NCBI GenBank assembly: GCA_902611135.1
Contig: CACLYL010000006.1
Span: 1-46,151, forward strand
Direction: 5' to 3'
DNA from: an uncultured Fidelibacterota bacterium
GTDB lineage: Bacteria > Fidelibacterota > Marinisomatia > Marinisomatales > UBA1611
Length of the DNA: 46,151 nucleotides
Shown here piece by piece: positions 17,149 to 25,426 of the stretch. The translations under genes and the position numbers were made by a program. The first letter of the stretch is position 1. Every line of letters starts with the position of its first letter. The notes below the pieces were generated by a model. That model made no database searches. It was not told the origin of the DNA and saw only the letters and a program-made list of their open reading frames with translations.

Positions 17149-18183
17149 TTAGCTTCTTGGATGATGATTTTTATATACCGATTTAAGATAATTTTTATCC
17201 ATATGAGTATAAATTTGAGTAGTAGAAATGTCGCTGTGACCTAAGAGAGCTTGTACAAACCTAAGATCAGCTCCTCCCTTTAAAAGGTGAGTAGCAAAAG
17301 AATGCCTAAAAGTATGGGGTTTAGGAGATATCCTTAAATTAAGATTAACAGTTGAGATTTTAATTATTTCATTTATAATTTGTCTTGTTAATCTTCTTCC
17401 ACTTTTGCTTAAAAAAACTTCATCACTCTTTCTTTTTTTTGCATATTCAGGTCGATCAAAGGTTAAATATCTATTCAAATTTCTATAAGCTTTCCCTAAT
17501 AATGGAACAAGTCTTTCCTTGCTACCTTTCCCAAGGATTTTTAAAAAACCTTCATTTTTAGAATCTTCTACTATTATGTTATTAATTTTTAATTCACAAA
17601 CCTCACTCGTCCTTAAACCACATCCATATAGAAGATAAACTATTGCCAAATTCCTCTTTTTAAATTCGCTGTTGCCAAAAACAATTGAAATATTATTTAA
17701 TATGCTCTCAATTTCCTCTACGTTTAAGTAATCTGGAATTTTTCTATTAATTTTTGGTAACTCAATATTTGAACTGGGATCTATTTTTGTAAAAGAACCT
17801 AAAAATAAATATTTATGAAAAATTTTAATTGAAGACATAGCTCTTCTGATGCTTTTCGGAGCAAGAGGTTTTTCTATTTTTGAAATTTTAGATTCTAAAT
17901 TTGTGATATCGCTCATACTTTGTTTTTTTTCAATTCTCATTCTTAGTTCTGTAGTTATTTTTTTCTTCGCTTGCCCTTTGTAAAGATATGAGCCAGTTTT
18001 TGAGAGCAATCTTAGGTAAGAGCGAATATGAATTTTATCAATATACTTAACATTTTCAACATTGCACACCTCAAATAAAAAGGATAAATAATCATTTAAT
18101 GATAATTTATAATTATAAATCGTATTAATAGATTTATTTTCAACTCTTAGTTGCAATAAAAATTGCTGAAGATAGGATTTCAT
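17149..18183 (-). CDS. Tyrosine recombinase XerC/XerD-like
   Basis: Xer recombinases resolve chromosome dimers at dif. The catalytic residues are present: Arg in [20 protein letters not shown] (His, Arg), [16 protein letters not shown] (His, Tyr). The N-terminal SAM-like core-binding domain starts typically with residues 1-60. At 344 residues it is longer than the usual 295-305. The excess is about 42 Lys-rich residues (roughly 65-106) between the two halves of the core-binding domain, just before APKSIRR. It sits among housekeeping genes with no att-like repeats or mobile genes, so it is probably the chromosomal Xer rather than an integrase. C or D type cannot be decided. Confidence 0.9.
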   Translation of the reverse strand: MKSYLQQFLLQLRVENKSINTIYNYKLSLNDYLSFLFEVCNVENVKYIDKIHIRSYLRLLSKTGSYLYKGQAKKKITTELRMRIEKKQSMSDITNLESKISKIEKPLAPKSIRRAMSSIKIFHKYLFLGSFTKIDPSSNIELPKINRKIPDYLNVEEIESILNNISIVFGNSEFKKRNLAIVYLLYGCGLRTSEVCELKINNIIVEDSKNEGFLKILGKGSKERLVPLLGKAYRNLNRYLTFDRPEYAKKRKSDEVFLSKSGRRLTRQIINEIIKISTVNLNLRISPKPHTFRHSFATHLLKGGADLRFVQALLGHSDISTTQIYTHMDKNYLKSVYKNHHPRS

Positions 18184-18239
18184 TTATTAAAATTTCATTA
18201 TTTTATGGTGAATAATTTTTTGAATAGCAAAACTAAATG

Positions 18240-18983
18240 TTATTTCATTTTCCAATGTACTGCATCTGCAATTTCGTTCATTATGGTGGATTCTGTTTCA
18301 ATTATTGTCCCAGTAACAATTACAGAAGCACCAGCAATTACTTTTTCATTTACGATTTCGGGGCTAGACAAACCACCTCCAATAATTAGAGGAATGTTTA
18401 AAACATCTCTTACAGCCTCTATAATATTATTTCCCACTGGATATTTTGCACCGCTGCCAGCTTCTAAATAAATCATCTTTTTCCCTAGATATTGGCCAGC
18501 AAGCGCATGAGCAATTATAGCGTCTATCTTTTGCATTGGAAGCGGAATTGTGCCACTCATTACCTGAACCATTGACACAGAACCACCATCTATTAAAATA
18601 TATCCTGTTGGTATAGTCTCTATTTCTAAATCTTTTACAATTGGAGCTGCTATTACTTGCTCGCCAATCAAATAGTGAGGATTTCTGCCAGAAATTATAG
18701 AAGTGAATAACATAGCATCAAAATATGGATTAATCTGATTTACACCACCTGGGAAAAGTATAATAGGTATTTTTGATTTATTTTTAATATCTCTTACACG
18801 TCGATTATATTCAGAATCCATAATTAGACTCCCACCAATAAAAAAGGCATCGACACCAGAATTATTGCCTGAATTAACAATTTTTTCTATTGCTTGATTG
18901 TTCTTTTTGTCGGGATCAATTAGAACAATGTAAGCCGCTCCTTTCTTATCAATAGTTTTTTTTAAATAGTTTAAAATCGACAC
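18240..18983 (-). CDS. Geranylgeranylglyceryl phosphate synthase family protein (PcrB/GGGPS)
   Basis: The family links a polyprenyl diphosphate to sn-glycerol-1-phosphate, the first committed step of archaeal-type ether lipids. The 247-residue TIM barrel has the early LIDPDKK loop, FIGGS, ILFPGGVNQI, IYLEAGSGA near residues 158-166, and the phosphate-binding IIGGGLSSPE and IVTGTIIE. Bacterial members include PcrB (heptaprenyl) and the FCB-type group II GGGPS; this one looks like the latter by its length and motifs. The start is GTG at 18983, immediately after the gcvH stop. Prenyl chain length cannot be judged by eye. Confidence 0.88.
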   Translation of the reverse strand: MSILNYLKKTIDKKGAAYIVLIDPDKKNNQAIEKIVNSGNNSGVDAFFIGGSLIMDSEYNRRVRDIKNKSKIPIILFPGGVNQINPYFDAMLFTSIISGRNPHYLIGEQVIAAPIVKDLEIETIPTGYILIDGGSVSMVQVMSGTIPLPMQKIDAIIAHALAGQYLGKKMIYLEAGSGAKYPVGNNIIEAVRDVLNIPLIIGGGLSSPEIVNEKVIAGASVIVTGTIIETESTIMNEIADAVHWKMK

Positions 18984-19361
18984 TTATTTAATAAACTCTT
19001 CGTAAGATTTATGATCAATTAATTTTTCTTTCTCATCGATATCTAATGGAGAAATTTTTATCAGCCAACCATCTCCATATGGATCAGAATTTATTATTTC
19101 AGGATTATTTTCAATCTGATCATTTATGGATACAATCTTACCAGATATTGGTGCATATAATTCTGAGACTGTTTTAACCGCTTCAATTTCACCAAAAACA
19201 TCACCCATTCTAACTACTGAACCCAATTCTGGAGTTTCGAAAAAAATTATGTCACCCAACTGACTTTGAGCATAATCTGTTATCCCAACTATCACATCTT
19301 CATTATTAAAATTTGCCCATTCATGTTCCTTTGTATAAAGCAATTTACTTGGAGTATCCAT
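18984..19361 (-). CDS. gcvH: Glycine cleavage system H protein
   Basis: GcvH carries the lipoyl arm that moves the aminomethyl group between P, T and L proteins. The 125-residue protein has the family sequence YTKEHEWA near residue 9, GITDYAQSQLGDI, and the lipoylation site EIEAVKTVSE with Lys63. The C-terminal part has NSDPYGDGWL. All are standard. The rest of the gcv operon is not in this window, so an additional lipoate-carrier role is possible. The start is ATG at 19361, eight bases after accC; the stop abuts the GGGPS GTG. Confidence 0.96.
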   Translation of the reverse strand: MDTPSKLLYTKEHEWANFNNEDVIVGITDYAQSQLGDIIFFETPELGSVVRMGDVFGEIEAVKTVSELYAPISGKIVSINDQIENNPEIINSDPYGDGWLIKISPLDIDEKEKLIDHKSYEEFIK

Positions 19362-19369
19362 TCCTGCCT

Positions 19370-20719
19370 CTATTTAGTTTTATAATTAAATGTTTCTAGA
19401 AAACTTGTGTCAAATTCACCCGACTTAAATTTTTCATTTTGCATGATTTGCAATTGATATGGAATAGTTGTCTTCGGACCAGTAATTATACATTCTTCTA
19501 ATGCTCGCTCCATCTTTTTTATAGCACCCTCTCTGTTTTTAGCATGAACAATTATCTTGCCGATCATTGAATCATATTGCGAAGGAATTTTATATCCAGC
19601 ATAAGCATGAGTATCTAATCTCACTCCATTACCTCCTGGAATATGAAAACTAACAATTTCAGAGGGAAATGGCATGAATTTATTTTCTGGGTCTTCGGCA
19701 TTAATTCTACACTCAATTGAATGGCCCCTTAGATTTATATTGAAAAATCTTTTTGGAATAGATAGTCCAAAGTGCATTTTTATTTGCTCTTTGATAAGAT
19801 CTACTCCTGTAACCATTTCTGTAACGGGATGCTCAACTTGAATTCTGGTATTCATTTCCATAAAATAGAAGTTTTTATGTTTGTCCATGAGAAACTCCAT
19901 AGTTCCAACTCCAACATAATTTACTGATTTAGCGCCCAGAACAGCTGCAGAACCAATTTCATCTCTTGTAGCCTGATCAACTAATGGAGAAGGTGATTCT
20001 TCAATTAATTTTTGATGCCGTCTTTGAATTGAACATTCTCGTTCCCCAAAATGAACAGTATTTCCATTTACATCTGCTAATATTTGCACCTCTATATGTC
20101 TAGGATTTTCAATAAATTTTTCTATATATATATCTCCATTGCCAAATGCAGATAGAGCTTCCTGGTTTGCTGATTTATATGCGCTAATTACCTCCGATTC
20201 TTGCTCCACATACCTCATTCCTCTTCCACCTCCTCCTGCTGAAGCCTTTAGCATTATAGGAAATCCCATTTCCTTTGCCTTATTCAAGGCATCTTGAGCT
20301 TCCCCTAATATACCATCACCTCCTGGAACTACTGGAACCCCAGCTAATTTCATTGTCTTTTTTGCTTTTGATTTATCACCAATAGAATCAATTATTTCAG
20401 GATTAGGTCCTATAAAAATAAAATTATTTTCTGAACAAATTTTTGAAAATTGAGCGGATTCTGATAAAAAACCATACCCAGGATGAATAGCATCTGCACC
20501 AGTTATCTCGCCTGCAGCAATTATATTTGGGATATTTAGATAACTATCGCTACTTAGCGGAGGTCCAATGCATACAGCTTCATCAGCAAATTTTACATGA
20601 AGAGATAATTCATCTGCAGTTGAATAAACTGCTACAGTTTTAATATTTAATTCTTTACATGCTCGAATAACTCTCAGAGCAATTTCTCCTCTATTGGCAA
20701 TTAAAATTTTTTTAAACAT
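19370..20719 (-). CDS. accC: Acetyl-CoA carboxylase, biotin carboxylase subunit
   Basis: AccC carboxylates the biotin on AccB using ATP and bicarbonate. The 449-residue ATP-grasp enzyme begins [19 protein letters not shown]. It has the glycine-rich ATP loop [38 protein letters not shown], and [15 protein letters not shown] with the catalytic Glu and Arg. Length equals E. coli AccC. The start is ATG at 20719, three bases after accB. The carboxyltransferase genes accA and accD are elsewhere. Confidence 0.97.
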   Translation of the reverse strand: MFKKILIANRGEIALRVIRACKELNIKTVAVYSTADELSLHVKFADEAVCIGPPLSSDSYLNIPNIIAAGEITGADAIHPGYGFLSESAQFSKICSENNFIFIGPNPEIIDSIGDKSKAKKTMKLAGVPVVPGGDGILGEAQDALNKAKEMGFPIMLKASAGGGGRGMRYVEQESEVISAYKSANQEALSAFGNGDIYIEKFIENPRHIEVQILADVNGNTVHFGERECSIQRRHQKLIEESPSPLVDQATRDEIGSAAVLGAKSVNYVGVGTMEFLMDKHKNFYFMEMNTRIQVEHPVTEMVTGVDLIKEQIKMHFGLSIPKRFFNINLRGHSIECRINAEDPENKFMPFPSEIVSFHIPGGNGVRLDTHAYAGYKIPSQYDSMIGKIIVHAKNREGAIKKMERALEECIITGPKTTIPYQLQIMQNEKFKSGEFDTSFLETFNYKTK

Positions 20720-20722
20720 ATA

Positions 20723-21181
20723 CTATGTGGGTTCGATAATAAATAAAGCTTGATTATATTCAACTGGCTCAGAATTTTTTACTAGAACATCAGTAATATG
20801 TCCATCATATTCAGATTCAATCTCGTTCATTATTTTCATTGCCTCTATTATGCACAGCGTTTGTCCTTTTTTTATTTTATCTCCTTTACTCACAAATGGA
20901 GGGTCATCAGGAGTTGGGGCAATATAGAATGTACCTGGCATTGGAGAAAGTAATTGTTCTCCTTTTATTTCTTTATTTTTATCATTTTCAGTATCATTTT
21001 TGGTTAGATCCTCTTTTTTAGAATCTAAAAGAATACTTTTACTCTTTTGGACTGGAATATCAGGGATTGTATTTGGTTTTTTTACTACTCTATATTTTCT
21101 ACCCCAGAAACTAACCTCAATTTCATTTACATTTGAATTCTCCAAAATGTAAATAATTTCTTTCAACCTATTTTGCCACAT
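20723..21181 (-). CDS. accB: Acetyl-CoA carboxylase biotin carboxyl carrier protein
   Basis: BCCP carries biotin between AccC and AccA/D. The 152-residue product has a short N-terminal helical segment, a Lys/Asp/Asn-rich linker at about 46-75 in place of the usual Ala/Pro linker, and a biotinyl domain from about 77. The biotin site EAMKIMNEIE has Lys116, and the BCCP-specific thumb insert is present around APTPDDPPFV. The start is ATG at 21181, 17 bases after efp. It is followed directly by accC. Confidence 0.96.
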   Translation of the reverse strand: MWQNRLKEIIYILENSNVNEIEVSFWGRKYRVVKKPNTIPDIPVQKSKSILLDSKKEDLTKNDTENDKNKEIKGEQLLSPMPGTFYIAPTPDDPPFVSKGDKIKKGQTLCIIEAMKIMNEIESEYDGHITDVLVKNSEPVEYNQALFIIEPT

Positions 21182-21198
21182 TAAAAAAATCTCCAGTT

Positions 21199-21762
21199 TT
21201 AATCTTTTGATCTATCGGTATACTCACCAGTTCTTGTGTCAATCCTTATTTTATCTTTATTATTTATAAATAAAGGTACATTTATTTTCAAACCGGTTTC
21301 CATCATGGCCGGTTTTAAAGCACCTGTTGCTGTATTTCCTTTAAAACCAGGTTCCGTATCAGTTACAATCAATACAACATGGGCAGGTAACCTTATATCT
21401 AAAACTTCTTCCCCATCGAATAATAAATCAACGGTTTGTCCAGCTATTAAAAAGTTTTTCTTGTCATCTGATATATTTAAAGGAATATTAATTTGTTCAT
21501 AGGTGTCATTATTCATAAAAATTAAAAAGTCGTCATCGCAGTATAGGTATTGAGCTGGTTTTGCCTCAACTGTGATAAACTTCAACTTGTGTCCTGAATT
21601 GAAAGTTTCATCAATTATTTTACCGCTTTGAATATCTTTTAGTTTTGTTCTAACAAATGCACCACCCTTTCCAGGTTTCACATGTTGGAAATTAATGACT
21701 TTCATTCGTTTATTTTTATGTAAAATAACAGAACCATTACGAATATTAGATGTATTTGCCAT
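21199..21762 (-). CDS. efp: Translation elongation factor P
   Basis: EF-P relieves ribosome stalling at proline runs. The 187-residue three-domain protein has the tip loop KPGKGGAFV with Lys32 at the position that is modified in Lys-type EF-Ps; an Arg-type (EarP) modification is excluded. Domain III contains TDTEPGFKGNTATGALKPA and ends IDTRTGEYTDRS, as in the family. No modification enzyme (epmA/B) is nearby. The start is ATG at 21762; an 89-base gap with a hairpin separates it from the Bat-like genes, so efp-accB-accC-gcvH-GGGPS may be its own transcript. Confidence 0.97.
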   Translation of the reverse strand: MANTSNIRNGSVILHKNKRMKVINFQHVKPGKGGAFVRTKLKDIQSGKIIDETFNSGHKLKFITVEAKPAQYLYCDDDFLIFMNNDTYEQINIPLNISDDKKNFLIAGQTVDLLFDGEEVLDIRLPAHVVLIVTDTEPGFKGNTATGALKPAMMETGLKINVPLFINNKDKIRIDTRTGEYTDRSKD

Positions 21763-21784
21763 TTGAAACCTTTAAATAATTAAA

Positions 21785-21813
21785 ATTGAAGTAGATAAAT
21801 ATACTGCTTCAAT
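21785..21813 (-). terminator. Possible terminator after the Bat-like genes
   Basis: ATTGAAG at 21785-21791 and CTTCAAT at 21807-21813 form a seven-pair stem with a 15-base loop, followed on the minus strand by a short T run and AT-rich sequence. It lies in the 89-base gap between the BatD-like stop and the efp start, so it could end the MoxR-DUF58-BatD transcript. The stem is AT-rich and the T tract short, so the call is weak. Confidence 0.35.
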
Positions 21814-21851
21814 AGAATTATTCAAATGATGCCAGAGTCTTAATAAAAATT

Positions 21852-22712
21852 TTAATTGATACCTATAATTTCACTTAATAGATCACGATCATACTTTAAT
21901 TGACTGTTATCTACAAGATCGTTCGCATATTTAATTTTATCAGCAGTCTTCAGAATGGATATTACTTTTGAAAAATAATCTTGTGTAATAGGTAATAGAG
22001 TTTGATTATCAATTATTTCCTTTGTTGTCATCTCTAAAACATGGATATAAAACTTTTCTTCTAAAAACTGTTTGAGTATTTTAGATAAATGTGAATAATA
22101 TTTCCCTTGATCTGTTTCATTTTCTAAAATTTGCATTCTATTAATTGCGCGTTCTTTTGGGGTTTCTAAATAAAGATAGGATTTTTTTTCAAAATTTCCC
22201 TTTTCTCTATTTTTCCAAAAATAAAAGATAAAATAAATGGAAACAACTAAAAGGATAGATAAAAATATTAATTTTATTGGCCAAACAGGTTTAACTGGGA
22301 CAGGATCAGCCATAGGTCTGAAATCAACATTACTTATATTATCTAAATTAGATTTCACATAGAATTCGTTTGATTTAACTTTTAATTTATAATCGAGGAT
22401 TCCATTACTTTTGAGAACATCAATTGAATAATTTGGAGTAAAAAATGAACCAGTATCCCAACAAACTATTTCAAATTTTTTCCCAATTATTGTTTTATCT
22501 TTAAATATTGATTTTTGATCTGGTATGGATAAATTGTTATCAACATCCACTAAATCAGGAAAGTGTATATTTTTTTCTTTAACAATATTTGTTTCTATCG
22601 TCCAAGTTATAACGCCCCCTACACCAATAATATTGGTATCCAGCTTTGATTCAATAATAATGCTCTGAGAAAAAATAAAAAAAGGAAATAAAAGAATAAA
22701 ACCGTACTTAAT
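21852..22712 (-). CDS. BatD-like membrane protein with apparent AUU start
   Basis: The frame stays open from the DUF58 stop to 21852 (286 residues), but the first standard start is a GTG at 22550 that would cut off the export signal. Reading from ATT at 22712 gives a Lys2, a hydrophobic run of about 12 residues and a Ser-Gln cleavage-like site near 15-17, an ideal signal peptide. GAGGG at 22724-22720 lies seven bases before that ATT, and ATT overlaps the DUF58 TAA by one base. The exported part (about 17-140) is beta-rich; one membrane helix lies at about 147-166, then a cytoplasmic helical tail. Topology and position match BatD-type partners of MoxR/DUF58, though similarity is weak. Confidence 0.7.
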   Translation of the reverse strand: MKYGFILLFPFFIFSQSIIIESKLDTNIIGVGGVITWTIETNIVKEKNIHFPDLVDVDNNLSIPDQKSIFKDKTIIGKKFEIVCWDTGSFFTPNYSIDVLKSNGILDYKLKVKSNEFYVKSNLDNISNVDFRPMADPVPVKPVWPIKLIFLSILLVVSIYFIFYFWKNREKGNFEKKSYLYLETPKERAINRMQILENETDQGKYYSHLSKILKQFLEEKFYIHVLEMTTKEIIDNQTLLPITQDYFSKVISILKTADKIKYANDLVDNSQLKYDRDLLSEIIGIN

Positions 22713-23583
22713 AGCGATTCCCTCGATTTTTAAAAAAGGAAATTAATGGCTGGATATAATCCTTTTGTGAATCTATTGAAATAACATCAAAGCCCATTTT
22801 ATTTGATATTTTGTAAAAGTTGGATTGATTTTCAATTAGATATTTATGATGTTCATCTTTATGCCTCTTTGAAGATGAATCAAACCAAAAAGATTCATTT
22901 GTTTCTGGATCCTTAGCTTTAATTAAACCAACATCCGGAAAATAAAGCTCTGCAGGATCAAATATTTTAATTCCAATCAAGTCATGCTTTTTATTTAATA
23001 CTTTTAGAGATTGCCAGTACCCAGTATCAATAAAGTCAGATATAATGAAAATTACGCTTTTTCTTTTTGCCACTTTTAATATGTAGCTGATAGCATTTTG
23101 AATGGAGGTTCCACTACTTTGAGGTTTGGTGCAAAGTAGTTCACGTATCAAACGAAGAACGTGGCTTTTACCCTTTTTAGGGATTAAATATCTTTCAATT
23201 TCATCAGAGAATAAAACAAGGCCTACTTTATCATTATTCTTTATGGCAGAAAATCCTAAAACAGAGGCTATCTCGATCCCTATATCATTTTTTAAATTAT
23301 TTTCTGATCCAAAATAACCTGAACCTGAGATATCTACCATTAAATACACAGTTAACTCTCTTTCCTCTTCAAAAACCTTTACAAAAGGACTATTTGTTCT
23401 TGCAGTTACATTCCAATCTATGAACCTAATATCATCACCTGGTTGATATTCTCTAACTTCGGAAAAAGTCATACCTTTGCCTTTAAAAGCGGAATGATAT
23501 TCACCGCCCATAATATTCTCAACCAGGTCTTTAGAGGTTATCTCAATGCGCTTAACTTTTTTTATTATATCATATGGGTCCAT
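22708..23583 (-). CDS. DUF58 protein (MoxR-associated, vWA-like)
   Basis: DUF58 proteins occur with MoxR ATPases and have a von Willebrand factor A-like fold, but their biochemical role is unclear. The 291-residue protein has the family signature GKGMTFSEVREYQPGDDIRFIDWNVTART near residues 35-63. Next comes the MIDAS-like VYLMVDISGS near 80-92, and then VIFIISDFIDTGYW. The start is ATG at 23583, four bases after the MoxR gene; its stop shares a base with the ATT start of the BatD-like gene. Confidence 0.9.
   Translation of the reverse strand: MDPYDIIKKVKRIEITSKDLVENIMGGEYHSAFKGKGMTFSEVREYQPGDDIRFIDWNVTARTNSPFVKVFEEERELTVYLMVDISGSGYFGSENNLKNDIGIEIASVLGFSAIKNNDKVGLVLFSDEIERYLIPKKGKSHVLRLIRELLCTKPQSSGTSIQNAISYILKVAKRKSVIFIISDFIDTGYWQSLKVLNKKHDLIGIKIFDPAELYFPDVGLIKAKDPETNESFWFDSSSKRHKDEHHKYLIENQSNFYKISNKMGFDVISIDSQKDYIQPLISFFKNRGNRY
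22720..22724 (-). promoter_or_regulatory. Shine-Dalgarno GAGGG supporting the AUU start
   Basis: GAGGG on the minus strand, within the last codons of the DUF58 gene, is seven bases upstream of the ATT at 22712. That spacing is optimal. No standard start codon occurs between it and the signal-peptide coding sequence, so this site is the main support for non-standard initiation. Confidence 0.5.
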
Positions 23584-23587
23584 ATTT

Positions 23588-24583
23588 TTATGGCACCTCT
23601 ATTGATTCGAAAAGTCTATCAATAACATCATCACTTGACATTTCTTCAGCTTCAGCTTCATAGGTTAAAATGATTCTATGCCTAAGAACATCTTTACCAA
23701 TAAACCTTATATCCTCAGGAGTTACATATCCACGTTTTTCTGTAAATGCCCTTGCTTTTGCAGCTTTTATCAAATTTATAGTAGCTCTTGGAGAAGCTCC
23801 AAAATCAATTATATTCTCTAATTCATCCAAGCCACTCTTTTTAGGTTCGCGTGTAGCTGAGATAAGGTTTAAAACATAATCCTCAATTTTTGAATCCACA
23901 TAGATAGATTCTGAAACCGATTGTGCTTCCAAAATAACCTTTGGATCAACTATTGAGTCTATTGCAGAGGTTACACTACTATTTGTATTATTACGTAATA
24001 TCAACCTCTCCGACTCAAAATTGGGATAGGTAACAACAAGTTTGAACATAAACCTATCAACCTGAGCTTCTGGAAGAGGGTAGGTACCTTCTTGTTCAAT
24101 GGGATTTTGAGTAGCCATTACTAAAAATGGTTTATCCAGTTTAAAAGTATTTTCTCCAATTGTAATTTGTTTTTCCTGCATTGACTCTAAAAGAGAGCTT
24201 TGCACTTTTGCGGGCGATCTATTTATCTCATCAGCTAAAATAATGTTTGAAAAAATTGGACCTTTTCTTGTTTCAAATTTTCCAAGTTTTTGATTATAAA
24301 TTAGTGTTCCTAATAAATCAGCAGGAAGCATATCTGGAGTAAATTGTATTCGCTGAAATTTAGTGTTTATCAATCTAGAAATAGTATTTACTAATAATGT
24401 TTTTCCCAAACCAGGAACACCTTCCAATAATATATGTCCATCGGCAAGGATAGCTATAATGATTTTATCAATCAGCTGATCTTGGCCTACAATGACCTTT
24501 CTGATATTTTTCCTCAATTGCTCAGTGAATTGAGATTTTTTAGTAACTACTTCATTAACTTTTGATAGGCTAAATTGTTCCAT
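23588..24583 (-). CDS. MoxR-family AAA+ ATPase
   Basis: MoxR ATPases act as chaperone-like factors that activate or assemble partner proteins, often exported or metal-containing ones. The 331-residue protein has Walker A GVPGLGKT near residues 56-63, Walker B with IILADEINRSP, sensor 1 VMATQNPIEQEGTYPLPEAQ, and the C-terminal lid with FGASPRATINL. Length is normal. The start is ATG at 24583, seven bases after the bamD-like stop. It leads the MoxR-DUF58-BatD-like run. Confidence 0.94.
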   Translation of the reverse strand: MEQFSLSKVNEVVTKKSQFTEQLRKNIRKVIVGQDQLIDKIIIAILADGHILLEGVPGLGKTLLVNTISRLINTKFQRIQFTPDMLPADLLGTLIYNQKLGKFETRKGPIFSNIILADEINRSPAKVQSSLLESMQEKQITIGENTFKLDKPFLVMATQNPIEQEGTYPLPEAQVDRFMFKLVVTYPNFESERLILRNNTNSSVTSAIDSIVDPKVILEAQSVSESIYVDSKIEDYVLNLISATREPKKSGLDELENIIDFGASPRATINLIKAAKARAFTEKRGYVTPEDIRFIGKDVLRHRIILTYEAEAEEMSSDDVIDRLFESIEVP

Positions 24584-24590
24584 TATCTTA

Positions 24591-25325
24591 CTAGGATGTG
24601 ATGTGTTTCAAAACAGGTATCTCATCAATACCTTTCCCCAAATATTCAAGTTCAAATTTTACAGACGGAGCCAATTCATGATCTTTAAAATCTCTCACAA
24701 ATTTTTCATATTCAATTTTTGCATTTTCTATATCATTTAGCACATTTGCATAAATATACCCTATCATGAATTGGGCATGGGGCTCCTGTAATGAACCTTT
24801 ATGATTGTTAATTACTTTTCTATACTCTTGAATAGCTATTTCAAAATCACGAAAGTCATTCATGTATAAATCACCTAACATATACTGGCCCTTTGGAGTG
24901 AGCTCATTTTTTGGATAATTATCAATTAGATACATTAGATGGTTTACGGATTCTTTCAATTTTTTCTTCTTCCTGAGAGATTCTGCTTTATCAACTAAAA
25001 ACTTTGGAAAATAATCAATCTCTCGCTGAGCTTGTTTTGCTTGCTTTGAATTTGGATAATTTTTAGTTGTTTTGCTCAATGCTTCATAACCACTTAAAAT
25101 TTCGTCTTTCCAATTAAAATAGATAGATGAAACTTTATATTGTGCTTTGGAAGCCAGACTATCATTTGGATGCTTAAGTAAAAGGGTTTCTAGGTTCAAA
25201 ATAGCTTCATCTGCGTTATCCAACTTTAAATTATTTTCTGCAAGATCAAATAATTCTTTTGGAGATTTAGAACAACTAAGTATAAAGAAAGCTACTAGTA
25301 TTAAACAAAACTGATTGATTTTCAT
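24591..25325 (-). CDS. BamD-like outer-membrane TPR lipoprotein
   Basis: BamD is the essential lipoprotein of the outer-membrane protein assembly complex. The 244-residue protein has a signal peptide ending in the lipobox Ile-Leu-Ser-Cys with Cys18. It is followed by about five TPR-like helical hairpins with paired patterns such as ADEAILNLETLLLKHP and KESVNHLMYLIDNYP. The order and length fit BamD (about 240), but TPR lipoproteins of the YbgF/CpoB type look similar. GAGG seven bases before the ATG gives a good ribosome site. The tamA gene upstream supports an envelope role. A 101-base gap with a hairpin precedes it. Confidence 0.8.
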   Translation of the reverse strand: MKINQFCLILVAFFILSCSKSPKELFDLAENNLKLDNADEAILNLETLLLKHPNDSLASKAQYKVSSIYFNWKDEILSGYEALSKTTKNYPNSKQAKQAQREIDYFPKFLVDKAESLRKKKKLKESVNHLMYLIDNYPKNELTPKGQYMLGDLYMNDFRDFEIAIQEYRKVINNHKGSLQEPHAQFMIGYIYANVLNDIENAKIEYEKFVRDFKDHELAPSVKFELEYLGKGIDEIPVLKHITS

Positions 25326-25368
25326 TTTATTACCTCATAAAAAGTCGTTTAAATTAGTAATGTAATAT

Positions 25369-25391
25369 AAAGACAAAAAGCTTTAGTCTTT
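25369..25391. terminator. Possible terminator between tamA and bamD-like gene
   Basis: AAAGAC at 25369-25374 pairs with GTCTTT at 25386-25391 across an 11-base loop that itself contains the palindrome AAAGCTTT. On the plus strand it runs into seven Ts; on the minus strand, where the genes are, the U tract is only the end of the stem. It falls in the gap after the tamA stop, so termination or processing of the tamB-tamA transcript is plausible but weakly supported. Confidence 0.35.
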
Positions 25392-25426
25392 TTTTATGTT
25401 AAAAAAATTAAAATGTTCCTAAAAAT

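Noticed and set aside
17149-18183. The tyrosine recombinase as an integrase marking a mobile element
   Set aside because: No att repeats, tRNA, phage or transposon genes flank it and the neighbours are housekeeping genes.
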